64,000 nt of DNA from G963665495 sp963677785 (GCA_963677785.2 CAXXDH010000001.1:186001-250000), one strand, 5' to 3'. Shown: positions 27,276 to 36,417, counted from the first letter of the stretch. The notes: generated from the letters alone by a model not told the origin. A program made the numbers and translations.

Positions 27276-27311
27276 CCTCTTCGAACCGACTTTCCCGGCG
27301 GTTCGAAGAGG
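27276..27311. terminator. Perfect inverted repeat between permease and ferritin-like gene
   Basis: CCTCTTCGAACCG (27276-27288) pairs perfectly with CGGTTCGAAGAGG (27299-27311). There is no T-tract on the minus strand, so it may attenuate or stabilise transcript ends and need not terminate. Confidence 0.5.
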
Positions 27312-27337
27312 CTTGTCGGAAGATATTCTGAAAGGGG

Positions 27338-28741
27338 TTAATACCACCCCGTTACGGCATAGAACAGGATCGTGACGAAAACCATGCAGGTCTTGATGAC
27401 GGTAATAGCCCCGACGTCCTTGTAGGCCTGACGGTGCGTAAGGCCGCATACGGCCAGCATGGTGATGATCGCGCCGTTATGCGGCAGCGTATCAAATCCG
27501 CCCGAGGCCATGGCGGCAATACGGTGCAGGACTTCCACCGGCAAATGCACTTCATGGGCCCAAGCCAGCCAGTCCTTGGACATCAGGTCCAGGGCGATCG
27601 ACATGCCGCCGGAGGCAGAACCTGTTATTCCGGCCAGCGCCCCCACGGAAACGGCTTCGGACATGAGGGGCGAACCGCCGAGTTTGATGCCCATGAGAAA
27701 GTGGGCAATGGCGTCAAAACCGGGAAGCCGCGCAATGACGTTGCCGTACCCCACCTCCGAGGCCGTGTTCATGATCGCGAGCAGGGATCCAATGGCTCCG
27801 GCATTCAGTGCCGCCTGCAATCCGCCGGGTTTCTTGAGATTTTTACGACCAAGAATAGCGGCCAGGCTGATGCCTACTGTCAGTGCGATGAGGAGCGCCC
27901 ACGTGCTGATGACCTTTTGCACGGACGCGGTCATCAAGGGCAGTTTCATGTTGGCCAAGGGTTCGAGCAGTTCGGGGCTCCAGGTAAACAGGCGCGAGAG
28001 CACGAAGTTGAGAACAAGGACGGCCAGGAGGGGGATGATGCCGAAGTACCAGGGTGGCAGTTTCGCAATGTCGGCGTCTCCTTTATGCTCGTTGACGGTA
28101 TGGTCTCCGTAGCCTTCATTTTTGGCCATGGCGGTTTTTTTACGGTATTCGAGCCAGAGCATGCCGGCTATGAAAATGCATGTGCCCCCGAAAAGGCCCA
28201 GAATGGGTGCGGCGTAGGCATTGGTCCCGTAAAAGTTGGTGGGAATAAGGTTTTGAATCTGGGGCGTGCCCGGAAAACAGTCCATGGTAAACGTAAAACC
28301 GCCCAGCGTGATGCAGCCTGGTATCAGGCGTTTGGGAATGCTGGCTTCTCGAAACAACGCCGCGGCAAAAGGATAGACAGCGAAAACCACCACGAACAGA
28401 CTGACGCCCCCGTACGTGAGAATGGCACAGGAAAGCACGACCGCGAGAATTGCGTGCTTGTGCCCCAGCCGCTCGATGATGGTATGGGAAATGCCCTTGG
28501 CCAACAACGTGTCGTCCATGACTTTACCAAAGATCGCGCCAAGCATGAATATGGGGAAAAAGAGTTTTACATAAATGGCCGCCTTGGTCATGAACAGCTC
28601 GGTATAGGTGGGCATTGCCGGCAATCCCTGCAGGATGGCGACCGATATGGCAATGATCGGGGCGAACAGTATGACCGAGAAACCACGATATGCAATAAAA
28701 ATCAGTAAAATAAGGCTGACAATAACGCCTAAAACGTCCAT
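27338..28741 (-). CDS. GntP family permease
   Basis: A 467-residue protein with about 12 hydrophobic segments and GntP-like features (PIFMLGAIFGKVMDD near 63-77, GGVSLFVVVFAVYP near 112, FPGTPQIQNLIPT near 155, SASGGMSIALD near 375). The family imports gluconate and related hydroxy acids with protons. GGAG lies 5 bases before the ATG. The gene lies downstream of the semialdehyde dehydrogenase and alcohol dehydrogenase, so it probably imports their substrate. Confidence 0.85.
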   Translation of the reverse strand: MDVLGVIVSLILLIFIAYRGFSVILFAPIIAISVAILQGLPAMPTYTELFMTKAAIYVKLFFPIFMLGAIFGKVMDDTLLAKGISHTIIERLGHKHAILAVVLSCAILTYGGVSLFVVVFAVYPFAAALFREASIPKRLIPGCITLGGFTFTMDCFPGTPQIQNLIPTNFYGTNAYAAPILGLFGGTCIFIAGMLWLEYRKKTAMAKNEGYGDHTVNEHKGDADIAKLPPWYFGIIPLLAVLVLNFVLSRLFTWSPELLEPLANMKLPLMTASVQKVISTWALLIALTVGISLAAILGRKNLKKPGGLQAALNAGAIGSLLAIMNTASEVGYGNVIARLPGFDAIAHFLMGIKLGGSPLMSEAVSVGALAGITGSASGGMSIALDLMSKDWLAWAHEVHLPVEVLHRIAAMASGGFDTLPHNGAIITMLAVCGLTHRQAYKDVGAITVIKTCMVFVTILFYAVTGWY

Positions 28742-28813
28742 ATTGTCTCCGTGTCTTGCTTGAAACTATTTATCACTGCATAAGAAAGAACATCTCCTTG
28801 TGTCCACGAAGGG

Positions 28814-28850
28814 TCTAAAGCGCCCGAAAAATGTCTCCGGGCGCTTTAGA
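28814..28850. terminator. Strong inverted repeat between dehydrogenase and permease genes
   Basis: TCTAAAGCGCCCG (28814-28826) pairs perfectly with CGGGCGCTTTAGA (28838-28850) around an 11-base loop. Lying inside the likely operon, it could attenuate permease expression or end the dehydrogenase message. Confidence 0.55.
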
Positions 28851-28894
28851 CAGCGCTCACGCCGCATGATTAACGGTCGCGAAGGATAAAACTA

Positions 28895-30463
28895 TTAGAG
28901 ATCGCGATTGATAGTGCCTTCCCAGGTGCAGACTTCCTTGGCGCTTTTGCGCTCTTCGGGCGAAGGCCATTTTGCCGTGACAGTGGTGCATCTGGTGTAA
29001 AAATGCATGCCGTCGCGCCCCAAGACGTGGGTGTCGCCGAAAAAGGACTGCTTGTTGCCGGAGAAAGGAAAAAATGCCAGCGGTACGGGAATGCCCACGT
29101 TGATGCCGACCATGCCGCCGTCGGTACGGGAGGAAAATTCCCGCGCGTAGTGACCGCTGTTGGTGAAAATGGCGGAGCCATTGGCAAAAGGATTGGCATT
29201 CATCACCTTCAGGCCTTCTTCAAAATCCTTCACCCGTTTGACGCAGGTCACCGGGCCGAATATTTCCTGCTGGCCCACGCTCATTTCAGGCGTCACCTTG
29301 TCCAGAATGGTTGGGCCAACATAATAGCCATCTTCATATCCCACGGGTTTGCAATTCCGGCCGTCCAGAACCAGCTCGGCGCCTTCCTCAAGACCTTTGG
29401 CAATCCAGTTTTCAACGGATTGCTTGTGCTTGGCGTTGATGACCGGACCAAGCTGGGTTTCGGGATCATAGGCCGGTCCGATAACGAGTTTTTGCGCCAG
29501 GTGTTTTAAAATCTCGACAAATTCATCAGCGATGGATTCCTGGACAACGACAACCGGCAGGGCCATGCAACGCTGGCCCGCGCAGCCGAATGTGGAATTG
29601 ATCACGCGCTGGGCGGACCATTCGAGTGCTGCGTCTTCCAGCACCAGAGCGTGGTTTTTGGCTTCCGTCAGGCATTGGACGCGTTTCCCGGCTCCAGCTG
29701 CGGTGGAGTAGACCTTCTTGCCCACGGAGGTGGAGCCGACAAACGAAACGCCCCGGACGTCGGGGTGCGTGAGAATATGGCTGACCTCGTCCCTGCTGCA
29801 GGTGACAAGGCTCACCACGCCTTCGGGCAGTCCGGCCTCGATGAGCAGTTCCATCAGGCGCATACTCGTTTGGGGCACCATGCTCGCGGACTTGAGGACC
29901 ATGGTGTTTCCGCAGATGAGGCACAAGGGAAGAAACCAGCCAAAAGGAATCATGCCGGGGAAATTGTACGGCGCGATGCCGGCGAAAACGCCCACAGGTT
30001 CGCGGTACAGGGTAATGTCGTGGCTGCGCGTGGCTTCGCGCAGGGAGTATCCCTGGTTGGCCATGGGAGCACCGACAGCTACTTCGCAGGCTTCGACGAC
30101 TTTGTGAATGTCGCCCATGGATTCCTTGAGATTCTTTCCCATTTCCGTGGCGCAGATCTTGGAAAGTTCGTCAAAATGGGCATTTACCAGGTCACGGAAT
30201 TTGAACAGAATCTGGGTACGAATCGCCATGGGTTTTTTAGACCAAGCGGGGAAGGCTCGTTTGCAGGCCTGAATGGCGGCTTCAACTTCATCCGCCGTAC
30301 AGACCGGAGCCTCGGCAATTTGCTCGCCCGTGCTCGGATTCATGACCGGCGTATATTTGTCGGTCTTGCTCTCATGCCACTGATTGTTGACGCAGTACTT
30401 CAACCGTTTGATGTCGTTGGAGGGGTTGATGATATAGCCTTTTTGTTTTTCTATAACAGTCAT
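28895..30463 (-). CDS. CoA-acylating methylmalonate/malonate-semialdehyde dehydrogenase
   Basis: A 522-residue aldehyde dehydrogenase with catalytic Cys in FGCAGQRCMA (near 308) and NAD-fold motifs (PYNFPGMIPFGWFLP, FVGSTSVGKKVYSTA). The sequence matches the MmsA/IolA subgroup, which converts malonate or methylmalonate semialdehyde to acetyl- or propionyl-CoA with CO2 loss. An N-terminal extension of about 20 residues is present. AGGAG 7 bases before ATG 30463 decides the start. Paired with an iron alcohol dehydrogenase 90 bases upstream, it suggests oxidation of a hydroxy acid or alcohol via a semialdehyde. Confidence 0.87.
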   Translation of the reverse strand: MTVIEKQKGYIINPSNDIKRLKYCVNNQWHESKTDKYTPVMNPSTGEQIAEAPVCTADEVEAAIQACKRAFPAWSKKPMAIRTQILFKFRDLVNAHFDELSKICATEMGKNLKESMGDIHKVVEACEVAVGAPMANQGYSLREATRSHDITLYREPVGVFAGIAPYNFPGMIPFGWFLPLCLICGNTMVLKSASMVPQTSMRLMELLIEAGLPEGVVSLVTCSRDEVSHILTHPDVRGVSFVGSTSVGKKVYSTAAGAGKRVQCLTEAKNHALVLEDAALEWSAQRVINSTFGCAGQRCMALPVVVVQESIADEFVEILKHLAQKLVIGPAYDPETQLGPVINAKHKQSVENWIAKGLEEGAELVLDGRNCKPVGYEDGYYVGPTILDKVTPEMSVGQQEIFGPVTCVKRVKDFEEGLKVMNANPFANGSAIFTNSGHYAREFSSRTDGGMVGINVGIPVPLAFFPFSGNKQSFFGDTHVLGRDGMHFYTRCTTVTAKWPSPEERKSAKEVCTWEGTINRDL

Positions 30464-30553
30464 TCTATTCTCCTGCACAGTCCACCAGAATGCATGATTT
30501 TTCTCTATAGAAAAATCAGAAACCGATGGAGTTATAAGGTTGACGTAGGGGTG

Positions 30554-31717
30554 CTACAGGGCATTGTAATACAATTGGACAATCTCATCCTTGTGGGCCT
30601 GTCTGGGATTGTTGCCCGGGCTGCCGCTGGCAATGGCGTCCAGGGCCATTTTTTCCACGACCGGCACGAGCTTTTCCTTTGTCACACCCAGCTTGCTGAG
30701 CGACGGGACTTCAAGTTCGGCGATGATTTGTTTGACTTTTTCCGCGCCTTTACGGGCGGCTTTTTCCGGAGCCTCGTCGGCGGAAGCGACTCCCATGGCG
30801 CAGGCGATATCCGCATAGCGCTGCATGTTGCCGGAGAGGGAGAACTCCATGACCACACCGAGCAGAGCCGCATTGGAAACTCCGTGAGGAACATGGAACA
30901 ACGCGCCGATGGGCCGGGACATGCCATGAACCAGCGCAACCGAAGCGTTTGAAAAGGCAATGCCCGCCTGAAGGGCGCCCAGCATGGTCTGCGCTCTGGC
31001 TTCTTTGTCGTCGGGGTTTCTCCAGGCAATGGGCAGATATCTGGAGATCAGTTTTACGGCGGACAGGGCCAGAACGTCGGTCATGGGTTGGGCTTTGACG
31101 GACACATAGGCCTCAATGGCATGGGTCAGGGCGTCGAGCCCAGTGGCCGCGGTCAGTCCACGAGGCATTTTCATGGTTAAAAGTGGATCTACAATGGCTA
31201 CACTTGGCAAAAGCAGGGGGCTGCCGATAAGCATTTTCACATCGTTGACCGTATCGGTGATGATGGTGAACATGGTGGCTTCACTGCCCGTTCCCGCGGT
31301 GGTCGGGACGGCGAAAAGAGGCAGCCCCTTAACCTTGACCTTGTCCGCGCCCATGTAATCCTGAATTTCACCGGGATTGGTCGCCATGATCGAAATCGCT
31401 TTGGCGACATCAAGCGGGCTTCCGCCGCCGCAGCCGACCAGCAGGTCGCATTTTTTTTCTTTTATGATTTGCAGACCGTCGTTGACATGTTGCAGAGTCG
31501 GTTCCTTATCGACACCGTCGTACACCTCAACGCCGATGTTTGCTTCCCGCAGCGATTTGATCACTGGTGCGACCGTTCCTGTATCCATAAGAATTTTGTC
31601 CGTTACCACAAGCGCTGTGGAGGCGCCTGCCCGAAGCGCTTCCACTCCTGTTTGAGCAGATGCATTTTCTCCGATATGCAGTTTGGACGGCATGATAAAT
31701 GATCGTGATGGCATCAT
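30554..31717 (-). CDS. Iron-containing alcohol dehydrogenase
   Basis: A 387-residue group III alcohol dehydrogenase. The NAD site is GCGGGSPLDVAKA (near 95) and PTTAGTGSE (near 138); metal ligands fall in GLDALTHAIEAY (Asp, His near 197-202) and ALVHGMSRPIGALFHVPHG (two His near 266-281). GGAGGAG precedes the tandem ATGs at 31717/31714. It is the first gene of the catabolic cluster. 3-Hydroxypropionate or a related hydroxy acid is a plausible substrate given the next gene; this is inference. Confidence 0.9.
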   Translation of the reverse strand: MMPSRSFIMPSKLHIGENASAQTGVEALRAGASTALVVTDKILMDTGTVAPVIKSLREANIGVEVYDGVDKEPTLQHVNDGLQIIKEKKCDLLVGCGGGSPLDVAKAISIMATNPGEIQDYMGADKVKVKGLPLFAVPTTAGTGSEATMFTIITDTVNDVKMLIGSPLLLPSVAIVDPLLTMKMPRGLTAATGLDALTHAIEAYVSVKAQPMTDVLALSAVKLISRYLPIAWRNPDDKEARAQTMLGALQAGIAFSNASVALVHGMSRPIGALFHVPHGVSNAALLGVVMEFSLSGNMQRYADIACAMGVASADEAPEKAARKGAEKVKQIIAELEVPSLSKLGVTKEKLVPVVEKMALDAIASGSPGNNPRQAHKDEIVQLYYNAL

Positions 31718-32150
31718 CTGGTTACTCCTCCAGGATTGAAGTTCTCAAAGTTAGAATTTGCAACACAGTGGCATGGTACGCAACTCTTCTCCGTTAGTGA
31801 TGCGGTGTTACGGATGGGGACAAAGTGATTGACCTCGTCGCGGAGAAGTACCTTTTACCAGCTCGCTTGAGTAGGAAAGTAGCACCATCGTACATAGAAA
31901 AGCAACCAAATTTTTAAATATATGGCTATTTTTTATATTGACTTGAAATCATAGCCTTTTTAACGAGAAATGAGGGCGTGAGTGTAATACTGTTGGTCCA
32001 GCGGGCTACGCGTAATCGCCTATGTAAGCGGTCCGCAATGGCTGTTCGGGCTTTTCGGCATTCCTGCTTTTTTCGCTTCGGTCTGACTCTTTCGGCAGCT
32101 CCCGAGTTGATTCCGGCAAACGGTGGCTCTTGGGGAATGTTGCGTTTGCC

Positions 32151-32562
32151 TTAGATCCCCCTCCAGGGGGACCGCATCTGATTTTCAGCAAGCACCTTGG
32201 TCAAAAAATCATTGTCCCATCCGGCTCTTTTCCTTTTTTTAGGGGCTGTCTCTAAATTATTGTCTGCTACGTTTGGCTAGAATTCCATCATGCTGCGTTT
32301 TCAGAAAAAAATGACCCTTGACGTAGCAAAACTACGCCTGCGGCCCATTTTCTTCTTCAGCCTTGCCTGTTGAAATTCTTGCTCAATCTCGCGACGAAAA
32401 TAATTTAGAGACAGCCCCTAGTGAACCGTTCGAAGTTTCTTGTTTTAGCTTGGTTAAGGCAATACTTTGTAATTTATAAAAATTTTCAGGCTTATGATCC
32501 TTTTTGACTCTGGATTGATCTTCATCAAAGGACATGTCCAAAACCCAATGCAAGGAATTTTC
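32151..32562 (-). pseudogene. ISAs1-family transposase remnant, interrupted by a MITE
   Basis: The minus strand encodes the typical ISAs1 C-terminus in two parts. 32562-32421 gives ENSLHWVLDMSF and a stretch ending in ALTKLKQETSNGS; 32239-32151 gives KKRKRAGWDNDFLTKVLA and runs to a stop. Removing the 177-bp element 32242-32418 and one TA joins the two parts in frame (SNGSLKKRKRAGW). The N-terminal two thirds of the transposase are absent, so the IS was already 5'-truncated or has decayed. Confidence 0.75.
32242..32418. mobile_element. 177-bp MITE with perfect terminal inverted repeats and TA duplication
   Basis: Ends are GGGGCTGTCTCTAAATTATT and its exact complement (20 bases each). Internal halves are also imperfectly complementary around a CGTAG-CAAAA-CTACG centre, so the single strand folds into one long hairpin. 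It is flanked by TA on both sides (32240-32241 and 32419-32420), and no coding frame fits inside. TA target duplication fits transposition in trans by an IS630/Tc1-like or IS5 (IS427-like) enzyme; the helper is not identified. Confidence 0.85.
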
Positions 32563-32688
32563 AAAATAAGCCCTGAAGGGACGATATGGGAGGGGCGACA
32601 ATCTTTCGTCGCGTCGTCCTTTCAGGAGGCTGAGCACGCCGCTTTTCTATGGGGGGCTCTGAAGGGGGCTAGCGGAGGGTCTGCAAGA

Positions 32689-32707
32689 GGGGCCCCTTGC
32701 GGGGCCC
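32689..32707 (-). terminator. GC-rich hairpin after trpA
   Basis: GGGGCCCC (32689-32696) and GGGGCCC (32701-32707) pair around TTGC immediately after the trpA stop. A T-tract is missing, so efficiency is uncertain. Confidence 0.5.
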
Positions 32708-32715
32708 GTGTTGCG

Positions 32716-33480
32716 TCAGGATAGGATTTGTTTCAGAAAGGGCCCCACGGCTTCCACGCCGTGCTCGTCGATGACGTTGATGGTGGCCGTGCCGATGACC
32801 GCGATGTCCACTTTGCCCCTGAGGAAATCCACGTCGGCCTTGTCCTTGACGCCGAAGCCCAGGGCCAGGGGAAGGTCCGTGGCCGCGCGGCAGCGGTCCA
32901 GGTAGGCGTCCAGGTCCGTGGAGAAATCCGTTTGCGCGCCGGTGACGCCCTTGCGCGCGACGCAGTAGATGAAGCCGTCCGCATGGCCGGCGATATAGTG
33001 CTTCCGTTCGTCCGTGCTGGTGGGCGTGAACAGGAACACGGGCGTCAGGTTGTATTTTTTCATGGCGTCCAGGTATTCATCGCCTTCCTCTGGAGTGACG
33101 TCCGCGACAATGGCGCCCTGCAGTCCGGCCGCGGCCATGTCTTTGGCGAATTTGTCCGGGCCGTACTTGAAGAGGATGTTGTAGTAGCTCATGAACAGGA
33201 ACGGAATGGGGAAGCGTTGGGCCAGTTCCTTGGCGCAGGCAAAGCACTTGGCCACGGTGGAGCCGCTGTCCAGGGCGCGCTGGTTGGTCCGCAGGATCAC
33301 CGGGCCGTCGGCGATGGGCTCGGAAAAGGGGATCTGCAGTTCGATGAGATCCACCCCGGCCTCAACCATGGCTTCCACCACGCGTACGGAGTCTTCAAAG
33401 GACGGGTATCCGAGGACGATGTGCGTCATCAGCAGGATGTCCTTTTCCTTGCGTTTGTTCTGGATATACTCTTTAAGCAT
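32716..33480 (-). CDS. trpA: Tryptophan synthase alpha subunit
   Basis: A 254-residue TIM-barrel protein with the catalytic Glu in DLIELQIPFSEP (near 45) and Asp in VADVTPEEG. It cleaves indole-3-glycerol phosphate and channels indole to TrpB. ATG 33480 overlaps the trpB stop by 8 bases (ATGCTTAA), with GGAGAG 5 bases upstream. The loop usually written LGxPxSDP is altered (QIPFSEP), and the chain is shorter and divergent from canonical TrpA, so its natural activity deserves a check. trpEDCF are not in this window. Confidence 0.88.
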   Translation of the reverse strand: MLKEYIQNKRKEKDILLMTHIVLGYPSFEDSVRVVEAMVEAGVDLIELQIPFSEPIADGPVILRTNQRALDSGSTVAKCFACAKELAQRFPIPFLFMSYYNILFKYGPDKFAKDMAAAGLQGAIVADVTPEEGDEYLDAMKKYNLTPVFLFTPTSTDERKHYIAGHADGFIYCVARKGVTGAQTDFSTDLDAYLDRCRAATDLPLALGFGVKDKADVDFLRGKVDIAVIGTATINVIDEHGVEAVGPFLKQILS

Positions 33481-34702
33481 TGTAGCTCTCCGCTTTTTTC
33501 CGGATGAAATCTTTCCATTTCGGGTCGTCAATGGCGTCCGCCACCGTGAAGATGTCCTTGTCGCCGCGACCGGACTGGTTGATGATGATGCTGTCCTCGG
33601 ACGTCAGCTGTCCGGCTTCCTGGAAGGCCTGGGCAAAAGCGTGGGAGGATTCCAGGGCCGGAATCAGTCCTTCTTTTTTCACGGCCAGGGACAGGGCCGC
33701 GACCACTTCCTTGTCCGTGGCGGATTCAAAGCGTACGCGCCCCGTATCGTGCAGGTGCGAAAGAATGGGCGACACGCCCACGTAATCCAGGCCGGCGGCC
33801 ACGCTGTGGGTTTCGAGCATCTGGCCGTCGTCGTCCTGCAGAAAGTAAGTTTTGAAGCCCTGCGCCACGCCCACGCTGGCGTCCGGACAGGCCAGGCGTA
33901 CGGCGTGCATTTTGGATTCGATGCCGTGTCCCCCGGCTTCCACGCCCACCAGCTCGACCTCCTGGTCTTCGAAAAAACCGCTGAAAATGCCCATGGCGTT
34001 GGAGCCGCCGCCCACACAGGCGTAGATTCGTTTGGGCAGCTTGCCCGTACGGTCCAGAATCTGTTTGCGGGCTTCCATGCCGATGATGGACTGAAACCAG
34101 GATACCATCTCCGGGTAGGGGTGCGGTCCGCAGGCCGTACCCAGTACGTAGTGCGTATCGCTCATGTTGGTGACCCAGTCGCGAAAGGCTTCGTTGATGG
34201 CGTCCTTGAGGATACGCGTTCCCTGCGTAACGGGAACGACCGTGGCGCCGAGCTGCTCCATCCAGAAGACATTGGGCCGCTGGCGTTCGACATCCACCTC
34301 GCCCATGTAAATGGTGCAGTCGAAGCCGAACTTGGCGGCCATGGTGGCCGTGGCCACGCCATGCTGTCCGGCGCCGGTCTCGGCGATGACGCGCTTTTTG
34401 CCCATACGTTTGACCAGCAGGCCCTGGCCCATGACGTTGTTGGCCTTGTGCGCGCCCGTATGGTTCAGGTCTTCGCGCTTGATGTAGATGCGCGCGCCGC
34501 CGAAATGTTCGCTGAGGTTTTCCGCGTATGTCAGCGGAGTGGGGCGGCAGGAGTAGCTGGACATCAGCTCGACGTATTCCTGCCAGAAGGCCGGGTCGGC
34601 CTTGGCCTCGGCAAAGGCTTTTTTGAGTTGGTCAAAGGTGGCGACAAGGATCTCCGGGAGAAACGCGCCGCCGAATTGTCCGTAGTATCCGGGTTTAGGC
34701 AT
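33473..34702 (-). CDS. trpB: Tryptophan synthase beta subunit
   Basis: A 409-residue TrpB with PLP lysine in LNHTGAHKANN (near 88), catalytic Glu in AETGAGQHG, and phosphate-binding CVGGGSNAMG. It joins indole and serine to give tryptophan. The start is ATG 34702 with GGAGG 8 bases upstream. It overlaps the end of the GntR gene by 8 bases and the start of trpA by 8 bases, so all three are translationally coupled. Confidence 0.93.
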   Translation of the reverse strand: MPKPGYYGQFGGAFLPEILVATFDQLKKAFAEAKADPAFWQEYVELMSSYSCRPTPLTYAENLSEHFGGARIYIKREDLNHTGAHKANNVMGQGLLVKRMGKKRVIAETGAGQHGVATATMAAKFGFDCTIYMGEVDVERQRPNVFWMEQLGATVVPVTQGTRILKDAINEAFRDWVTNMSDTHYVLGTACGPHPYPEMVSWFQSIIGMEARKQILDRTGKLPKRIYACVGGGSNAMGIFSGFFEDQEVELVGVEAGGHGIESKMHAVRLACPDASVGVAQGFKTYFLQDDDGQMLETHSVAAGLDYVGVSPILSHLHDTGRVRFESATDKEVVAALSLAVKKEGLIPALESSHAFAQAFQEAGQLTSEDSIIINQSGRGDKDIFTVADAIDDPKWKDFIRKKAESYNA

Positions 34703-35426
34703 TGGACAGGCCTCCAATGGTTTGGGTGAAAACAAAACGATCCGTACGGCAGTACAACGCGGAATAAATGGCGTTGGGCGCGTCGGGGAAATGCAGGTAA
34801 CGGGCCACGTTCAGGATGGCGGTTGATTTTGAAAGCGCCAGCAGCCTGGCCAGGCCGGCGTCCGGGTAGGTGATCCGGAAGTGCTGCTGTCCGCCCGAGC
34901 ACTCCAGGTGGAAGCGGTCCCGTACGAGCTGCGACAAGGACCGGCCGCTGAGGTCGACATCCGCAATGCCTGCGAACAGGGTGGGGTGCAGGTAAATATC
35001 CTCCACCAGCACGGGCGTATCCTCCACATGGCTCAGACGGCGCAGAAAATAGGCGCTGGACAGGGCAAAGGGATTTTCCGGGTCCTCCCCCACTTCTCGA
35101 AGCTGCGCTGGTTCAAGCAGCTCGACCCGCAGGCTGTGTCCGGTCTTTTGGAACGAGGCCATGGTCCCTGCCAGGGAAAACAGGTCCACCTCTTCGCGCT
35201 GGGGCGCCACATAGGTTCCGGATCCGCGTTTGCGGATCAAAATACCCCGGCGGACCAGACTGTCGATGGCCTGGCGTACGGTGGGGCGGCCAATGCCGTG
35301 CTCCGCGGCAAGGACGTTTTCCGAGGGGATGCGCTGTCCTTCGGAAACATGTCCGTCGCGGATCTGGGCCAACAGCAGTTCAGCGAGCTGGTGGTACAGA
35401 GGGAGTGGCGAATTTTTGTTCAACAT
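34695..35426 (-). CDS. GntR family regulator, HutC/UTRA subfamily
   Basis: A 243-residue regulator with a GntR winged helix at 8-75 (RIPSENVLAAEHGIGRPTVRQAIDSLVRRG, RGSGTYV) and a UTRA ligand domain (LRRLSHVEDTPVLVEDIYLHPTLF). It heads the operon with trpB and trpA. The promoter and 20-bp palindrome upstream (35436-35473) suggest autoregulation. HutC-type control of trpBA differs from the usual TrpR or attenuation control. The leader is very short and has no ribosome site, so translation may be leaderless or nearly so. Confidence 0.87.
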   Translation of the reverse strand: MLNKNSPLPLYHQLAELLLAQIRDGHVSEGQRIPSENVLAAEHGIGRPTVRQAIDSLVRRGILIRKRGSGTYVAPQREEVDLFSLAGTMASFQKTGHSLRVELLEPAQLREVGEDPENPFALSSAYFLRRLSHVEDTPVLVEDIYLHPTLFAGIADVDLSGRSLSQLVRDRFHLECSGGQQHFRITYPDAGLARLLALSKSTAILNVARYLHFPDAPNAIYSALYCRTDRFVFTQTIGGLSNA

Positions 35427-35435
35427 GATGGAAGG

Positions 35436-35473
35436 AGAGTAAGGGGAATTGGTAAAGTTGTCAATACAACTTT
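35436..35473 (-). promoter_or_regulatory. Promoter with overlapping 20-bp palindromic operator for gntR-trpBA
   Basis: The perfect palindrome AAAGTTGTCAATACAACTTT (35454-35473) contains, on the minus strand, the -35 box TTGACA (35464-35459). A 17-base spacer leads to TACTCT (35441-35436), 10 bases before the GntR start. Binding to this operator would block RNA polymerase. Confidence 0.7.
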
Positions 35474-35961
35474 ATATATTGAAGACGTTTTTTCTAATTG
35501 GGGGCAGCCATTAAGAAGTGTTTTTTTTATTCTATTTTATTAATAGGTTAAGCCGTTCTGATGGTACGTCCGGCAGGACAATTCGGTTGTGTCTCATGCA
35601 ATTTGCAGTGCGAAGGAGTCGTTCCATCTCCTTGTTGTGGAGCGTTAATATCAGAAAACAAAGGCAGGCCGGCTGTTTGGGTTATAATTCAGCTTAAATT
35701 TGTATGTATTTAAAAAAAGGAGTTCAGAAAGTTGTTACATAATTATAAAAAATATCCAAATGTGGAACAGTTTTTCTCAAGAGTATTTATCCATGGTTTT
35801 ACGAAAGTGAAAAAATGCGAGTGACTGTAGAAAATAGACGCTTTAACTGGGCTTTTCAGAATACATGAATTGCTTGATCTATTCAATTTCATGTTTTAAA
35901 ATATTTTAAACAATTAAATTTGGTTGAGAAGTATTGTAGCTGATAAATTTTATCCGGGTTT
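35474..35961. other. AT-rich intergenic stretch
   Basis: About 490 very AT-rich bases between divergent units. No gene or hairpin is evident. It should contain the promoter of the DUF59 gene, but no strong match is visible. Confidence 0.4.
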
Positions 35962-36417
35962 ATGGTTCAAATGCACATACAACAACATCAGTTTGTGATT
36001 TTTTTATTTATTTCATGTCTGATTTTTCCATATGCATTGAACGTGCAAGCGGAAGTGCCGGGACAAGGCATAAGCAAGAAAACAGAGCTTGCCGACACTT
36101 CGGACCGGGATTGCGAACAAAGAATCTATGAAAAATTGCAGACCATAGGCGATCCGGAATTCGATATTACCATCGTCGATTTCGGGCTTGTCAGCGAAGT
36201 GCGTTGCGATGCCGATAAGAACACAAATTCCATCACCCTAATCCCTACTTCTCCCCTGTGTCCGTATCTCAAGGACCTGGTCGCGGCTGTGAAGGATGTT
36301 TCCAAGGAGCTCTATCCGCGGCGAGAGGCCAAGGTTATCGTGGATTTGGAAACACGTTGGACCCCTTCGCTGATGACCGAGAAAGGGAGAAAACAGTTCT
36401 GGGGCGAGGAAAAATGA
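35962..36417 (+). CDS. Exported DUF59/MIP18-type protein
   Basis: A 151-residue protein with an N-terminal signal peptide (hydrophobic core about 10-28, likely cut after NVQA) and then a DUF59 domain: GDPEFDITIVDFGLV near 62-76 and TSPLCPYLKDLV with the family cysteine near 98. Cytosolic DUF59 proteins act in Fe-S cluster assembly. A secreted version is unusual and its role is unknown. ATG 35971 is an alternative start; neither has a good ribosome site. Its stop overlaps the start of the membrane protein gene (ATGA), so the two are coupled. Confidence 0.75.
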   Translation: MVQMHIQQHQFVIFLFISCLIFPYALNVQAEVPGQGISKKTELADTSDRDCEQRIYEKLQTIGDPEFDITIVDFGLVSEVRCDADKNTNSITLIPTSPLCPYLKDLVAAVKDVSKELYPRREAKVIVDLETRWTPSLMTEKGRKQFWGEEK

